Assembly (NCBI RefSeq): GCF_001905445.1
Contig: NZ_LIVQ01000001.1
Location: 1,240,001 to 1,304,000, forward strand
DNA from: Streptomyces sp. CB00455
GTDB lineage: Bacteria > Actinomycetota > Actinomycetes > Streptomycetales > Streptomycetaceae
Direction: 5' to 3'
Length of the DNA stretch: 64,000 nt
Part shown: positions 9,226-17,499 of the stretch, one piece after another
How the letters are laid out: each line of letters begins with the position of its first letter
Position numbering within the stretch: position 1 is the first letter of the stretch
Made by a program: the position numbers and the translations under genes
Notes under the pieces: generated by a model
What the model was told of the DNA's origin: nothing
What the model saw: only the letters and a program-made list of their open reading frames with translations
The model's database searches: none

Positions 9226-11040
9226 TCAGACCGGGCGCGGGGCGGCCTCGGCCGTGGCGGCCGCGGGCTGCGGGGCGGGGGCCTGCGGTGCCTGCGGTGC
9301 CTGCGGTGCCTGCGGGGAGGGCGTCTGCGGGGTGCAGGTGACCTCGTCGCGGGGCGTGTAGTGGGTCTTGAACTGTTCGTGCCCGACCTCGCGGCCGCCC
9401 TGTACGAAGACCCGGCCGACGGTCACGTCGAAGCCTTCGAGAGGGGTCTGGACCTCGCAGGCCGGCCCGCTGCCCGTGCGCTTCCCGGGCGGCGTGACGT
9501 GCGTGCGCGGCCCCTTGGTCGCCCGCACCTCGTCGTACTTCTTGGTACCGAGGAGGGTGATGGTCAGCGACGTGTCGGTGGACCGGGCCTGGACGTAGAG
9601 CGCGTGACCGGAGTCGTTGAGCCAGCGCAGGTCCAGGCTGCCCCACGCCACGGTGGCCTCCCGGCCCTCGGGGTAGCGCTCGATGTAGAAGGAGTGGGCG
9701 CCGTGCTCGACGGGCTTGACGCCCGCGAAGAAGGCGGCGTTGTACATGGTGGTGGCGACAGCCGAGACGCCGCCGCCGGGCGACTTCACGTACTGGCCGT
9801 CATTGATCATGATGCCGTCGACGAAGCCGTTCTCCGGGGTGCGCTCCCCGACGGTCCGGTTGAAGCTCCACTCCTTGCCGGGCATGACCACGGAGCCGTT
9901 GATGAGCTCCACGGCGCGGCCGATGTTGGTGGTGCGGTACGGGGCGGCCGGGAAATTCACCGTGAAGGAGGAGACCTTCTCCTTGATGCCGAGCCGCCGC
10001 GCCTCGGCGCTCGTGAGGTCCGGCTGGACCGGCGCCGCGGCCAGTGCGCCGCTGCGGTCCCCGCCCGAGCGGGTCAGCAGGGGCAGCACGGCCTGGTGGA
10101 GCGCCCCTTCGGTGACCTGGCGTCCCGTACGGTCGGCGGCGTCGACCACCACCCGGCCGTTCGCGTCGAGGCCGAGCCGGGCGTCGCGCGGGGCCCGGGT
10201 GACCTCACCGACCGGACCGGCCACGGCGGGCTCGGTGAGCAGACCCTTGGAGTCGAGGGCCGGAACCAGGCGGTCCCGGGCGTCGGGCTTCATCGACAGG
10301 TGCTTGCCGAGGACGGCGGGGCTGATGGATATGCGCTGGTCGGCGAGGGCCAGCGTGACCGGGCCCGACATCGCGGGCTGCGCGAACTGCCGCAGGGCCC
10401 GTCCGGTCTCCTGCGCGCCGATGCGCGGCTCGGTGCGCCGGACCGGCAGGACGACGGGGCCCGCGCCCGGACGCAGGTACGCCTCGCGCAGGGTGTCCAG
10501 GGCGCGGTCCTCGACCAGGTCGACACCGGTCAGCGGTGCGGTGGCCTTCACCGCGCCCTTGTCGAAGGCGATCATCCCGTCACGGACCTGCTGCGCGGCG
10601 CTCGCGCCGATGCGCTCGACGGCGGCGCGGCCCGCGTCCCGGTCCATCCGGACCACAGGCTCGACGTCCCGGTCACCGGAGGCGAAGAGCCTGCCGATGA
10701 CGGTCGCCGGGCCGTGACCGGGCCGGACGGCCTGGTCGACGGTCGCGGCGGCGTCCAGGGACAGCCCCAGCGCCGCGGGCTCCGCCTCCTCGACGCGGTC
10801 GCCGATCTTCATGGCGACGGGCGCCGCGGCGGTGGGCCCGAGCTCCCGGGTCAGCGTCTGCCGTGCTTGCTCCCGGCTCATGCCGCCGATGTCCACCCCC
10901 CGGACCCGGGTGCCCTGGGCGACGTCGTCCCCGGCCACCAGGCCGGTGGCGTACAGGCCGCCCAGGCCGAGTACGACAGCTCCGCCCGCCACCGGCAGGG
11001 CGATCCGCCAGTTACCGGTCCAGTTGCCCGCGCGTCCCAT
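9226..11040 (-). CDS. VanW-family protein, membrane anchored, with putative peptidoglycan-binding repeats
   Basis: 604 residues. A short basic N-terminus and one membrane segment (about 12-34) anchor a large extracellular part. The first two thirds hold repeated domains like those preceding VanW or L,D-transpeptidase domains (VRGVDIGGMSREQARQTL; SFTVNFPAAPYRTTNIG). The VanW domain follows (about 370-510: PGKEWSFNRTVGERTPENGF, GGGVSAVATTMYNAAFFAG, HSFYIERYPEG). The C-terminus ends in APQ-type repeats (DNA 9240-9325). The ATG at 11040 is chosen because AGGAG lies 5 bases upstream; the frame opens 8 codons earlier. VanW's biochemical role is not established; a cell-wall function is inferred. Confidence 0.85.
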   Translation of the reverse strand: MGRAGNWTGNWRIALPVAGGAVVLGLGGLYATGLVAGDDVAQGTRVRGVDIGGMSREQARQTLTRELGPTAAAPVAMKIGDRVEEAEPAALGLSLDAAATVDQAVRPGHGPATVIGRLFASGDRDVEPVVRMDRDAGRAAVERIGASAAQQVRDGMIAFDKGAVKATAPLTGVDLVEDRALDTLREAYLRPGAGPVVLPVRRTEPRIGAQETGRALRQFAQPAMSGPVTLALADQRISISPAVLGKHLSMKPDARDRLVPALDSKGLLTEPAVAGPVGEVTRAPRDARLGLDANGRVVVDAADRTGRQVTEGALHQAVLPLLTRSGGDRSGALAAAPVQPDLTSAEARRLGIKEKVSSFTVNFPAAPYRTTNIGRAVELINGSVVMPGKEWSFNRTVGERTPENGFVDGIMINDGQYVKSPGGGVSAVATTMYNAAFFAGVKPVEHGAHSFYIERYPEGREATVAWGSLDLRWLNDSGHALYVQARSTDTSLTITLLGTKKYDEVRATKGPRTHVTPPGKRTGSGPACEVQTPLEGFDVTVGRVFVQGGREVGHEQFKTHYTPRDEVTCTPQTPSPQAPQAPQAPQAPAPQPAAATAEAAPRPV

Positions 11041-11162
11041 GTGTCTCCTGCCCATATCCGACAATTCAGGTGATTAATGATGGCCGCGAATCACTCGATC
11101 GGGGGAGGAATGTGCCGATTGTCACCAGCTGCGGGGCCGGCCGGCGACCGCCCGGAAAGCCG

Positions 11163-12176
11163 TCAGCCGAGACGGGCCGGGGAGGACGCGAACGGCATGA
11201 GGAGGCGGGGCGTGCCGGTGCCGTCGGCGGGGACCGTCCACAGGTCGGTGCTGTCCACGGCGCCCTCGACGGGCAGGGCGTAGGCCAGGGTGCGGTCGTC
11301 GAGCCAGGTCGCCTGGTCGTCGACGCTGCGCTTCTCGGCGAGCGGGTGCTCCCGCAGCGTGCCGAGGTCGAGGACGTGTTCGCGCCACAGTGACGCGCCC
11401 GGCTGCACGCGCTTCTTGTACGCGATGCGCGTCTCGTCCGGGGACAGGGACGGGCACTCGACGTTGCGGGCCAGGGTGGTGACGCTGCGGCCGGAGACCG
11501 AACCCCTGACCAGGTAGGTCTGGCCGCCGGTGGCGAGGGTGGCGTAGAAGGTGTCGTCGTCCCGGGCGAAGGTGACCCCCCAGAAGTTCGCGTCGGCGGA
11601 GCGGTGGGCCTTGCCGTCCATGACGACGGCGAAGTCCTCCAGCGTCGGTTCGAGCCGCCAGGTACGGGTGTCCAGGATGGCGGTGCGCGTGGAGAAGAAC
11701 GCGGAACCGTAGGACTCCCCCGAGACGAAGACCGTCCAGGCGGCGAACCGGCCGCTGGGGGACACCCGGGCCCGGCTGGGCGTTCCCGCGAGGGGGAAGC
11801 TGCGCAGGGTGCGCAGGCCCGCGTCGAGGATCACGGCCTGGTTGTCCTGGGCCAGCGCGCCCGGCGTGGAGCGCAGGCACACGCCGGTGCCCGCGGCCGC
11901 GAAGAAGCGCCGGCAGGTGAGGCCGGAGGCGGTGCGCCCGGCCTGCGGCGTCCGGGCCGGGACGGAGGCCAGGGCTCCGCGGTGCGGGCCGGGGGCGCCG
12001 TTCAGGAACGCCAGCCCGCCCTGCCAACTGAGGGAGACGTCACCGGCGGTGACCGCCGGTCCGCCCGTCCGCGGCCGGTCGGCGCGGGCGGCGGCGCGCA
12101 GCACCAGTGCGGTGCCGAGGCCGCCGAGGAGCAGGACCGCCACGGCGAGCACGAGCAGGCGGCGGAAGGGCGTCAT
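11163..12176 (-). CDS. Membrane-anchored beta-propeller-like (TolB-type) protein, function unknown
   Basis: 337 residues with an N-terminal membrane anchor (about 8-28) and an extracellular region with TolB/WD-like blades (SPSGRFAAWTVF, FARDDDTFYATLATGGQTYL, CPSLSPDETRIAYKKRV, WLDDRTLAYALP, DLWTVPADG). Such folds often serve as binding platforms; no catalytic motif is seen. ATG at 12176 has GAGG 6 bases upstream. A GTG at 12188 would instead give a 4-base overlap with the MFS stop. Either way it is probably co-transcribed with the MFS and glycosyltransferase genes upstream. No function can be assigned. Confidence 0.7.
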   Translation of the reverse strand: MTPFRRLLVLAVAVLLLGGLGTALVLRAAARADRPRTGGPAVTAGDVSLSWQGGLAFLNGAPGPHRGALASVPARTPQAGRTASGLTCRRFFAAAGTGVCLRSTPGALAQDNQAVILDAGLRTLRSFPLAGTPSRARVSPSGRFAAWTVFVSGESYGSAFFSTRTAILDTRTWRLEPTLEDFAVVMDGKAHRSADANFWGVTFARDDDTFYATLATGGQTYLVRGSVSGRSVTTLARNVECPSLSPDETRIAYKKRVQPGASLWREHVLDLGTLREHPLAEKRSVDDQATWLDDRTLAYALPVEGAVDSTDLWTVPADGTGTPRLLMPFASSPARLG

Positions 12177-12184
12177 CGGGTTCC

Positions 12185-13591
12185 TCACGGGGGCGGGGAC
12201 GGGGACTGGAACCGGGGCGGGGGCGGGGGCAGAGGCGGGGAGGACGGATGCGGAGACGGATCGTCAAGGCTCCCGTCCGGGGCGGCCGGCCGCAGTACGA
12301 CGCCGGCGACGGCCGTGCAGCAGACCAGGCCGGCCGCGGCGGCGGCGAGGGCCGGTCCGGGGCCCCACAGGGTCCAGGCCCCGCCGAAGGCGAGCGAGCA
12401 GCCGGACCGGGCGAGCGCCTGCCCCGTGCCGACCAGGGCCATACCGGTGGCGCGCAGCCGGGACGGGACGGTGGCGGCGACCGCGGCGGGCAGCACGCCG
12501 TCGGTGGCGGCGTAGAAGGCGCCGTGCAGCGCGAGGACCAGGCAGGGCAGCGCCGGCCGGCCGGGCGCCCACAGCAGCAGCCCGTAGGCAGCGAGCAGGA
12601 GGGCGTGGCCGGCGAGGAACACGGTCCGCCTGCCGATCCGGTCCGCGAGGGCCCCGGCGGGGACGGCCAGGAGCAGGAACACGGCGGCGGTGCCGAGGGG
12701 CAGGAGCGGGAACCACTGATCGCCTATGCCGGTGCGGCGTTGCAGCAGCAGGTAGACGAAGGCGTCGCTGACAGTGGTGAGACCCAGCAGGACGGCGCAG
12801 AGCGCCAGGGCGCGCAGCCGGGGCAGCCTCAGCAGGGCCAGCGCCTCGCGTGGACTCACGGCGGGCGGCCGCACACCGTCCCGGGCGGCCGGCACGGCGG
12901 CGGCCGGCCCGGCGGGGGCCGCGGGGCCCGCACGGTCCGCGTGACGCAGCGGGTCGGGCCGGCCGCCGGGGACGAAGAGCACGAGCACCACGACGCCGAG
13001 GACCGCGACGCAGGCGCTGACGCCGAAGACGGTGTCGTAGCCGTCGGCCACCACGCTCAGGATGAGGAAGGCCGCGAGGGGGCCGAGGAGCGCGCCGGTG
13101 GTGTCCATGGCCCGGTGCACGCCGAAGGCCCGGCCCTGTAACCGGGCCGGGGTGGACAGGGAGATCAGGGCGTCGCGCGGAGCGGTGCGCAGGCCCTTGC
13201 CGGTGCGTTCCAGGGCGAGGACCACGCCGACCGGTCCCAGGCTGTGCGCGAGCAGCAGCAGCGGTTTGCACAGGGCGGACAGGCCGTAACCGATCCCGGC
13301 GATCAGCTTGTGGTTGCGGACCCGGTCGGCGAGGTGCCCGCCGGTCAGCTGCACCAGCGCGCCGACCCCGTTGTAGACGCCGTCGAGCGCCCCGAAGCCC
13401 AGGGGGCTCAGGCCGAGTCCGGCGACGAGGTACAGGGGCAGCACGGCGGTGACCATCTCGGAGGAGACGTCCGTGATGAGGCTGACCGTGCCCAGCGCCA
13501 GGACGGCCGGGGCGAGCGCGAACGACCTGCCGGGCCGGCCGTCCGGCCCGGTCGTCGCCGCGCCGGGGGCGGAGCGGTCCGCGAGGTACAT
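12185..13591 (-). CDS. MFS transporter
   Basis: 468 residues with about 12 membrane helices in two halves separated by a Pro/Ala-rich cytoplasmic loop. The family loop motifs are seen as GGHLADRVRNHKLIAG and GALADRIGRRTVFLAGH. The C-terminal tail is almost only Pro and Ser. ATG at 13591 is preceded by GGAG at 9 bases; the frame continues open upstream through repeats but without conserved content. The substrate is unknown; the pattern (SLITDVSSEMVTAVLPLYL near the start) is common in actinomycete exporters. It lies between the glycosyltransferase and propeller genes. Confidence 0.85.
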   Translation of the reverse strand: MYLADRSAPGAATTGPDGRPGRSFALAPAVLALGTVSLITDVSSEMVTAVLPLYLVAGLGLSPLGFGALDGVYNGVGALVQLTGGHLADRVRNHKLIAGIGYGLSALCKPLLLLAHSLGPVGVVLALERTGKGLRTAPRDALISLSTPARLQGRAFGVHRAMDTTGALLGPLAAFLILSVVADGYDTVFGVSACVAVLGVVVLVLFVPGGRPDPLRHADRAGPAAPAGPAAAVPAARDGVRPPAVSPREALALLRLPRLRALALCAVLLGLTTVSDAFVYLLLQRRTGIGDQWFPLLPLGTAAVFLLLAVPAGALADRIGRRTVFLAGHALLLAAYGLLLWAPGRPALPCLVLALHGAFYAATDGVLPAAVAATVPSRLRATGMALVGTGQALARSGCSLAFGGAWTLWGPGPALAAAAAGLVCCTAVAGVVLRPAAPDGSLDDPSPHPSSPPLPPPPPRFQSPSPPP

Positions 13592-13928
13592 GCTCAGGAG
13601 CTCCCGATTCCGCAGGTGTGGGCCGGCCCCGGGCTCGGGCCGGGGCAGCAGGTCGTGGCGGGGGCAGGTGGGGGCCGGGGCAGGTGGGGGCCGGGGCAGG
13701 CCGTGGCCGGCAGGCCGTGGCCACGACCGGGACGGGGCCGGGCCCCACGCGCTCCAACGCGCGAGTGGGACCCCGGTGCTTGTGCGGACCACCCGAAGGG
13801 GAGGCGGCCCGATCCGGCTGAACGGCGCAAGCCGCTCCCGCACACCACGGGTCACAGGCTGCTCCCGCACGCCACGGGTCACAGGCCACACGCCACACCC
13901 CACGGGTCACACACCTCACACCCCACCC
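13592..13928. repeat. Repeat-bearing intergenic region between MFS and glycosyltransferase genes
   Basis: Non-coding as far as I can see. It holds two families of short imperfect direct repeats: a G-rich block near 13651-13712 built from GGGGGCCGGGGCAGGTG-like units, and a second block near 13833-13915 in which a unit reading roughly CTCCCGCACGCCACGGGTCACAG recurs three times with decay. They may be slippage products; no regulatory role is evident. Confidence 0.6.
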
Positions 13929-14807
13929 TCAGCCCTGCCGACTGCTCTCGTCCCGCAGCCAGGTGGAGAAGTCGCCGCTCCTGACGGCCTTGCGTGCTCC
14001 CGCGCGGGCGGCCAGGGCGGCCAGGACGAAGACCGACACCGCCGGCAGCAGACCGGGCTCGGACCGCAGCAGGGCGCGCAGATCGGCCGTGCCGGTGCGG
14101 GCGGAGGGCGCGGCCGGCGTCCGCCCCTGGACGCGTTCGAGCTCGGCGCAGGAGGTCGCCGCGCGGATCCTCCGCCTGACCAGGTCGGACCAGGTGCGCG
14201 GCGGGTGGACGACGACCCGGGCCGTCTCCACCACGCGCCGCTCCCCCGGCCCGAAGGCGAGGGACGCGGCCAGATCGTCGGCCATCAGCGGCGGCAGCGC
14301 GGCGATCCGCGCGTGCCCCGCCGCGGTGACCGCGATGACGCCCCGGCCGAACAGCCCCTCGCGGACCGCGGGAAGCCGCTGCCACACCCGGTAGTACGCC
14401 CGTACCGGCCATGCGCAGTCCGCCAGCGGGATGTCCCGGCCGGGGGCCGCGGCCAGGAGGTCCGGGCTGCCGGTGAGCGTGTCGGCCAGGGCCCGCACGT
14501 CGGCGGCCCCGAGGACGACGTCGGCGTCCACGTACAGCCGGGGGAAGCCGCGGGCGTGCTCGTCGCCGACCCGAAGTGCCGCGTGCTTGGAAGGGGTCGG
14601 GATCTCGACCACCCGTACGCGGGCGCCGCGCGCGGCCGCCACCTCGGCGGTGTCGTCCGTACAGCCGTTGCAGACGACGACGATCTCGGTGTCCCCGGCG
14701 GCCGGTCCCGGCTGAGGCGAGGACGCCGGGGTGTCGGCCAGGAGCACGTCGAGGAGCCGGCCGATGACCCGGCTCTCGTTGTGGGCCGGGATCACGATGC
14801 TGGTCAC
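13929..14807 (-). CDS. Family 2 glycosyltransferase
   Basis: 292 residues with a GT-A fold: N-terminal VTSIVIPAHNESRVIGRLLD, the nucleotide-sugar region VCNGCTDDTAEVA, and a DxD-type metal site in YVDADVVLGA (about residues 100-109). The C-terminus has a hydrophobic stretch (about 250-275), so it is probably membrane associated. The GTG at 14807 places the start at the conserved strand; an upstream extension is open but lacks domain content. It is divergent from the polysaccharide locus starting at 15240 and heads the run toward the MFS and propeller genes. Donor and acceptor are unknown; it might also serve the polysaccharide locus. Confidence 0.8.
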   Translation of the reverse strand: MTSIVIPAHNESRVIGRLLDVLLADTPASSPQPGPAAGDTEIVVVCNGCTDDTAEVAAARGARVRVVEIPTPSKHAALRVGDEHARGFPRLYVDADVVLGAADVRALADTLTGSPDLLAAAPGRDIPLADCAWPVRAYYRVWQRLPAVREGLFGRGVIAVTAAGHARIAALPPLMADDLAASLAFGPGERRVVETARVVVHPPRTWSDLVRRRIRAATSCAELERVQGRTPAAPSARTGTADLRALLRSEPGLLPAVSVFVLAALAARAGARKAVRSGDFSTWLRDESSRQG

Positions 14808-15239
14808 CCGCGCAGTATGCACGCTCGAACACACGCGCCGGGTGTTTCCCCCAACTCCGCCCCGGCGTAGGCCCGGTGGACTAGATTGGACGTCGCCGAC
14901 CGGATTCGGCGTGCTTCGGCAACGCCGGGATCGATCCGGAACGGGCAAGGGCGTTACGGGTCTGGCTGCTTGGGGGAACACGCAGCCTGCCCGTGGCCGG
15001 ACGGGCGCGAGGGGCGCGCCGGTCGGCCGGGGGGCGGAAGTACGCGGTCGAGCGGATCGAGCGGATCGAGCAGATCACCGGTTGTGGGGGGCCATCACCG
15101 CCCAGCGGGCCACGCACGGGCGCGGAGGCGTCCGGTGTGCCGCCGACGGCGTTGCCCTCCTCGCTTCCCTCCCCCGCACGCGTCCCTGTCACGGGTCGTC
15201 GTCACGCCGGACGGCGTGCGCGCAAGGAAGGGGAACGCT
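14808..15239. promoter_or_regulatory. Divergent intergenic region ahead of the polysaccharide locus
   Basis: About 430 bases between divergently read genes and probably carrying promoters for both. On the minus strand CATACT lies 6 bases before the GTG of the glycosyltransferase, and on the plus strand TAGATT occurs at 14882-14887, both -10-like without strong -35 partners. A 9-base unit TCGAGCGGA is repeated three times at 15048-15074 (last copy with one change). No gene is evident. Confidence 0.4.
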
Positions 15240-16340
15240 GTGAAGGACACCGCTCAGGCGCCGGCCCGGGAAGCCGGCTCCGCCGACCGGGGGCCCACGG
15301 GTCCGTTAGGCGTCGCCGTGGTCGGCGCCGGCTACTGGGGGCCCAATCTCGTCCGCAACTTCCAGTCCGCCCCGCAGTTCCGCCTCCGCTGGCTGTGCGA
15401 CCTGGACGTGGACCGGGCGCGGCAGGTGCTCGGCGGGTACTCCACGGTCGGGGCCACCTCCGACTACGCGGCCGTACTGGCCGACCCGGCCGTCGAGGCG
15501 GTCGCCGTCGCGACCCCGGCGGGGACGCACCTGGAGGTCGCGCTGGCCGCCCTGCGCGCGGGCAAACACGTCCTCGTGGAAAAGCCCCTCGCCGCCACCT
15601 ACGAGGACGGCCGGCGGCTGGTGGCCGAGGCCGAGGAGCGCGGTCTCACCCTGATGTGCGACCACACGTACTGCTACACCCCGGCGGTGGGCCGCATCCG
15701 GGAGATGGTCCGCGCCGGTGAGCTCGGCGAGATCCAGTTCGTCGACTCCGTCCGGATCAACCTCGGACTCGTCCAGAAGGACGTCGACGTCTTGTGGGAC
15801 CTGGCGCCCCACGACCTGTCCATCCTCGACTTCATCCTTCCGGACCACGTCCAGCCCGTCGCCGTCGCCGCGCACGGAGCCGACCCGATCGGGGCCGGGC
15901 AGTCCTGCGTCGCCTACCTGACGCTCCAGCTCAACACCGGCGCCATCGCCCACGTGCACGTCAACTGGCTCTCTCCGACGAAGGTCCGCACCACCATGGT
16001 CGGCGGCTCCAAGCGGACCCTGGTGTGGGACGACCTGAACCCCGCGCAGCGCATCGCCGTCTTCGACCGCGGCGTGGATCTGAGCGCACCGCAGGAGATC
16101 GGCGCGGACGAGCGCCGCGACATGCTCGTCTCCTACCGGACCGGCGACATGGTGGCGCCCGCGATCGGCGAGAAGGAAGCCCTGCGCAGCATGGTCGAGG
16201 AGTTCGCCGCCGCGATCAGGACGCACCGTCCCGCGCTGACCGACGGCCGGGCCGGCCTGCGGGTGCTGGACATACTCGAAGCCGCCTCCCGGAGCCTGGA
16301 GTTCCGCGGCGCGGTCGTCGGACTGCGCACCGGGCGTTGA
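15240..16340 (+). CDS. Gfo/Idh/MocA sugar-nucleotide 3-dehydrogenase (WbpB/WlbA-like)
   Basis: 366 residues. The NAD-binding fold starts with VAVVGAGYWGPNLVRNF (about residues 25-42). EKPLAATYEDG carries the conserved Lys of the family, and DLAPHDLSILDF has the expected His. In the WbpB/WlbA branch the enzyme oxidises C3 of UDP-GlcNAcA before transamination. GTG at 15240 has AAGGAAGGGG upstream, a strong ribosome site. It is the first gene of the plus-strand half of the polysaccharide locus. The specific substrate is inferred from the company of a WbpE-like aminotransferase, a WbpD-like acetyltransferase and a WbpA-like dehydrogenase in the same locus. Confidence 0.8.
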   Translation: MKDTAQAPAREAGSADRGPTGPLGVAVVGAGYWGPNLVRNFQSAPQFRLRWLCDLDVDRARQVLGGYSTVGATSDYAAVLADPAVEAVAVATPAGTHLEVALAALRAGKHVLVEKPLAATYEDGRRLVAEAEERGLTLMCDHTYCYTPAVGRIREMVRAGELGEIQFVDSVRINLGLVQKDVDVLWDLAPHDLSILDFILPDHVQPVAVAAHGADPIGAGQSCVAYLTLQLNTGAIAHVHVNWLSPTKVRTTMVGGSKRTLVWDDLNPAQRIAVFDRGVDLSAPQEIGADERRDMLVSYRTGDMVAPAIGEKEALRSMVEEFAAAIRTHRPALTDGRAGLRVLDILEAASRSLEFRGAVVGLRTGR

Positions 16341-16431
16341 CCGTTCGCACGGCAGCCGCGGCGACCGCCGCACAGTGCGCCGGACGGGGCGCGGCACAAG
16401 ACACCATGACCGACTCAGTGGGGGCAGGGCG

Positions 16432-17499
16432 TTGAGCAGCGTACGAGGCAAGAGGATTCTGGTCACCGGCGGGGCGGGCACCATCGGCTCGCACGTGGTG
16501 GACCTGCTGGTGGACAACGGGGCCCGCGAGGTCGTGGTGCTCGACAACTTCGTACGGGGACGGACGGCGAACCTGGCCCGCGCCCTGCCGAGCGGCGTGG
16601 TGGAGGTCGTCGAGGGCGACATCCGCGACGTGACGGCGGTGCGCAAGGCGACGGAGGGCGCCGACCTGGTGTTCCACCTGGCGGCCATCCGCATCACCCA
16701 GTGCGCGGAGGAACCGCGGCTGGCGAACGAGGTGATGGTGGACGGCACCTTCAACGTGCTGGAGGCGGCGGCCGCCGCCGGGGTGGGCAAGGTGATCGCC
16801 TCGTCCTCCGCCTCGGTGTACGGACTGGCCGAGACCTTCCCGACCACCGAGCGCCACCACGCGTACAACAACGACACCTTCTACGGTGCGGCGAAGGCCT
16901 TCAACGAGGGCGTGCTGCGCAGCTTCCACTCCATGTACGGGCTGGACTACGTAGCCCTGCGCTACTTCAACGTGTACGGGCCCCGGATGGACATCCACGG
17001 GCTGTACACCGAGGTGCTCATCCGCTGGATGGAGCGGATCGCCGCGGGCGAGCCGCCGCTGATCCTCGGCGACGGCACCCAGACCATGGACTTCGTGCAC
17101 GTCAGGGACATCGCCCGGGCCAATGTGCTGGCCGCCGAGTCGGAGGTGACGGACGAGGTCTTCAACGTCGCGAGCGGGACCGAGACCAGCCTGCTCGACC
17201 TCGCGCTCGGCCTGCTGGAGGCGATGGATGCGGGCGGCCTGGTGCCGGAGCACGGTCCGGCCCGTGCCGTGAACGGGGTGACGCGGCGGCTCGCGGACAC
17301 CACGCGGGCGGCACGGCAACTCGGCTTCGCCGCGCAGATCGACCTGCGGAGCGGTTTGCGGGACCTGGTGGACTGGTGGCGGACCGAGCGCGCCGCCGAC
17401 GCGGCCGGGCGGGCGCAGCCCGGGCACGCGCAGACCGGCCAGGCCCAGACCGTGCACGTGCCGACCCGGCAGCCGCAGACCGGGCAGGCCGGACGATGA
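16432..17499 (+). CDS. NAD-dependent sugar-nucleotide epimerase (GalE-like extended SDR)
   Basis: 355 residues. Rossmann motif VTGGAGTIGSHVVD, then FHLAAI, SSSASVYG and the catalytic YGAAK (about residue 148). There is no Asp-Glu pair of a 4,6-dehydratase, so C4 epimerisation is more likely than dehydration. The first conserved strand begins at RGKRILVTGG, and the only suitable start is TTG at 16432, overlapped by the stop of a 9-codon mini-ORF (16406-16435) in a TTGA arrangement. The C-terminus ends in a Gln/Thr/Pro-rich tail of about 30 residues that looks disordered. Next gene overlaps by 4 bases (ATGA). Confidence 0.8.
   Translation: MSSVRGKRILVTGGAGTIGSHVVDLLVDNGAREVVVLDNFVRGRTANLARALPSGVVEVVEGDIRDVTAVRKATEGADLVFHLAAIRITQCAEEPRLANEVMVDGTFNVLEAAAAAGVGKVIASSSASVYGLAETFPTTERHHAYNNDTFYGAAKAFNEGVLRSFHSMYGLDYVALRYFNVYGPRMDIHGLYTEVLIRWMERIAAGEPPLILGDGTQTMDFVHVRDIARANVLAAESEVTDEVFNVASGTETSLLDLALGLLEAMDAGGLVPEHGPARAVNGVTRRLADTTRAARQLGFAAQIDLRSGLRDLVDWWRTERAADAAGRAQPGHAQTGQAQTVHVPTRQPQTGQAGR

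Noticed and set aside
7090..11073. Long plus-strand open frames opposite the phosphatase and VanW genes
   Set aside because: Typical antisense openness in high-G+C DNA; the minus-strand products have clear domains.
16432..17499. Assignment of the SDR as a 4,6-dehydratase of a LegB/PglF-like route
   Set aside because: The Asp-Glu pair expected after the SSS/T motif is missing (SSSASVYG), so an epimerase is more likely.
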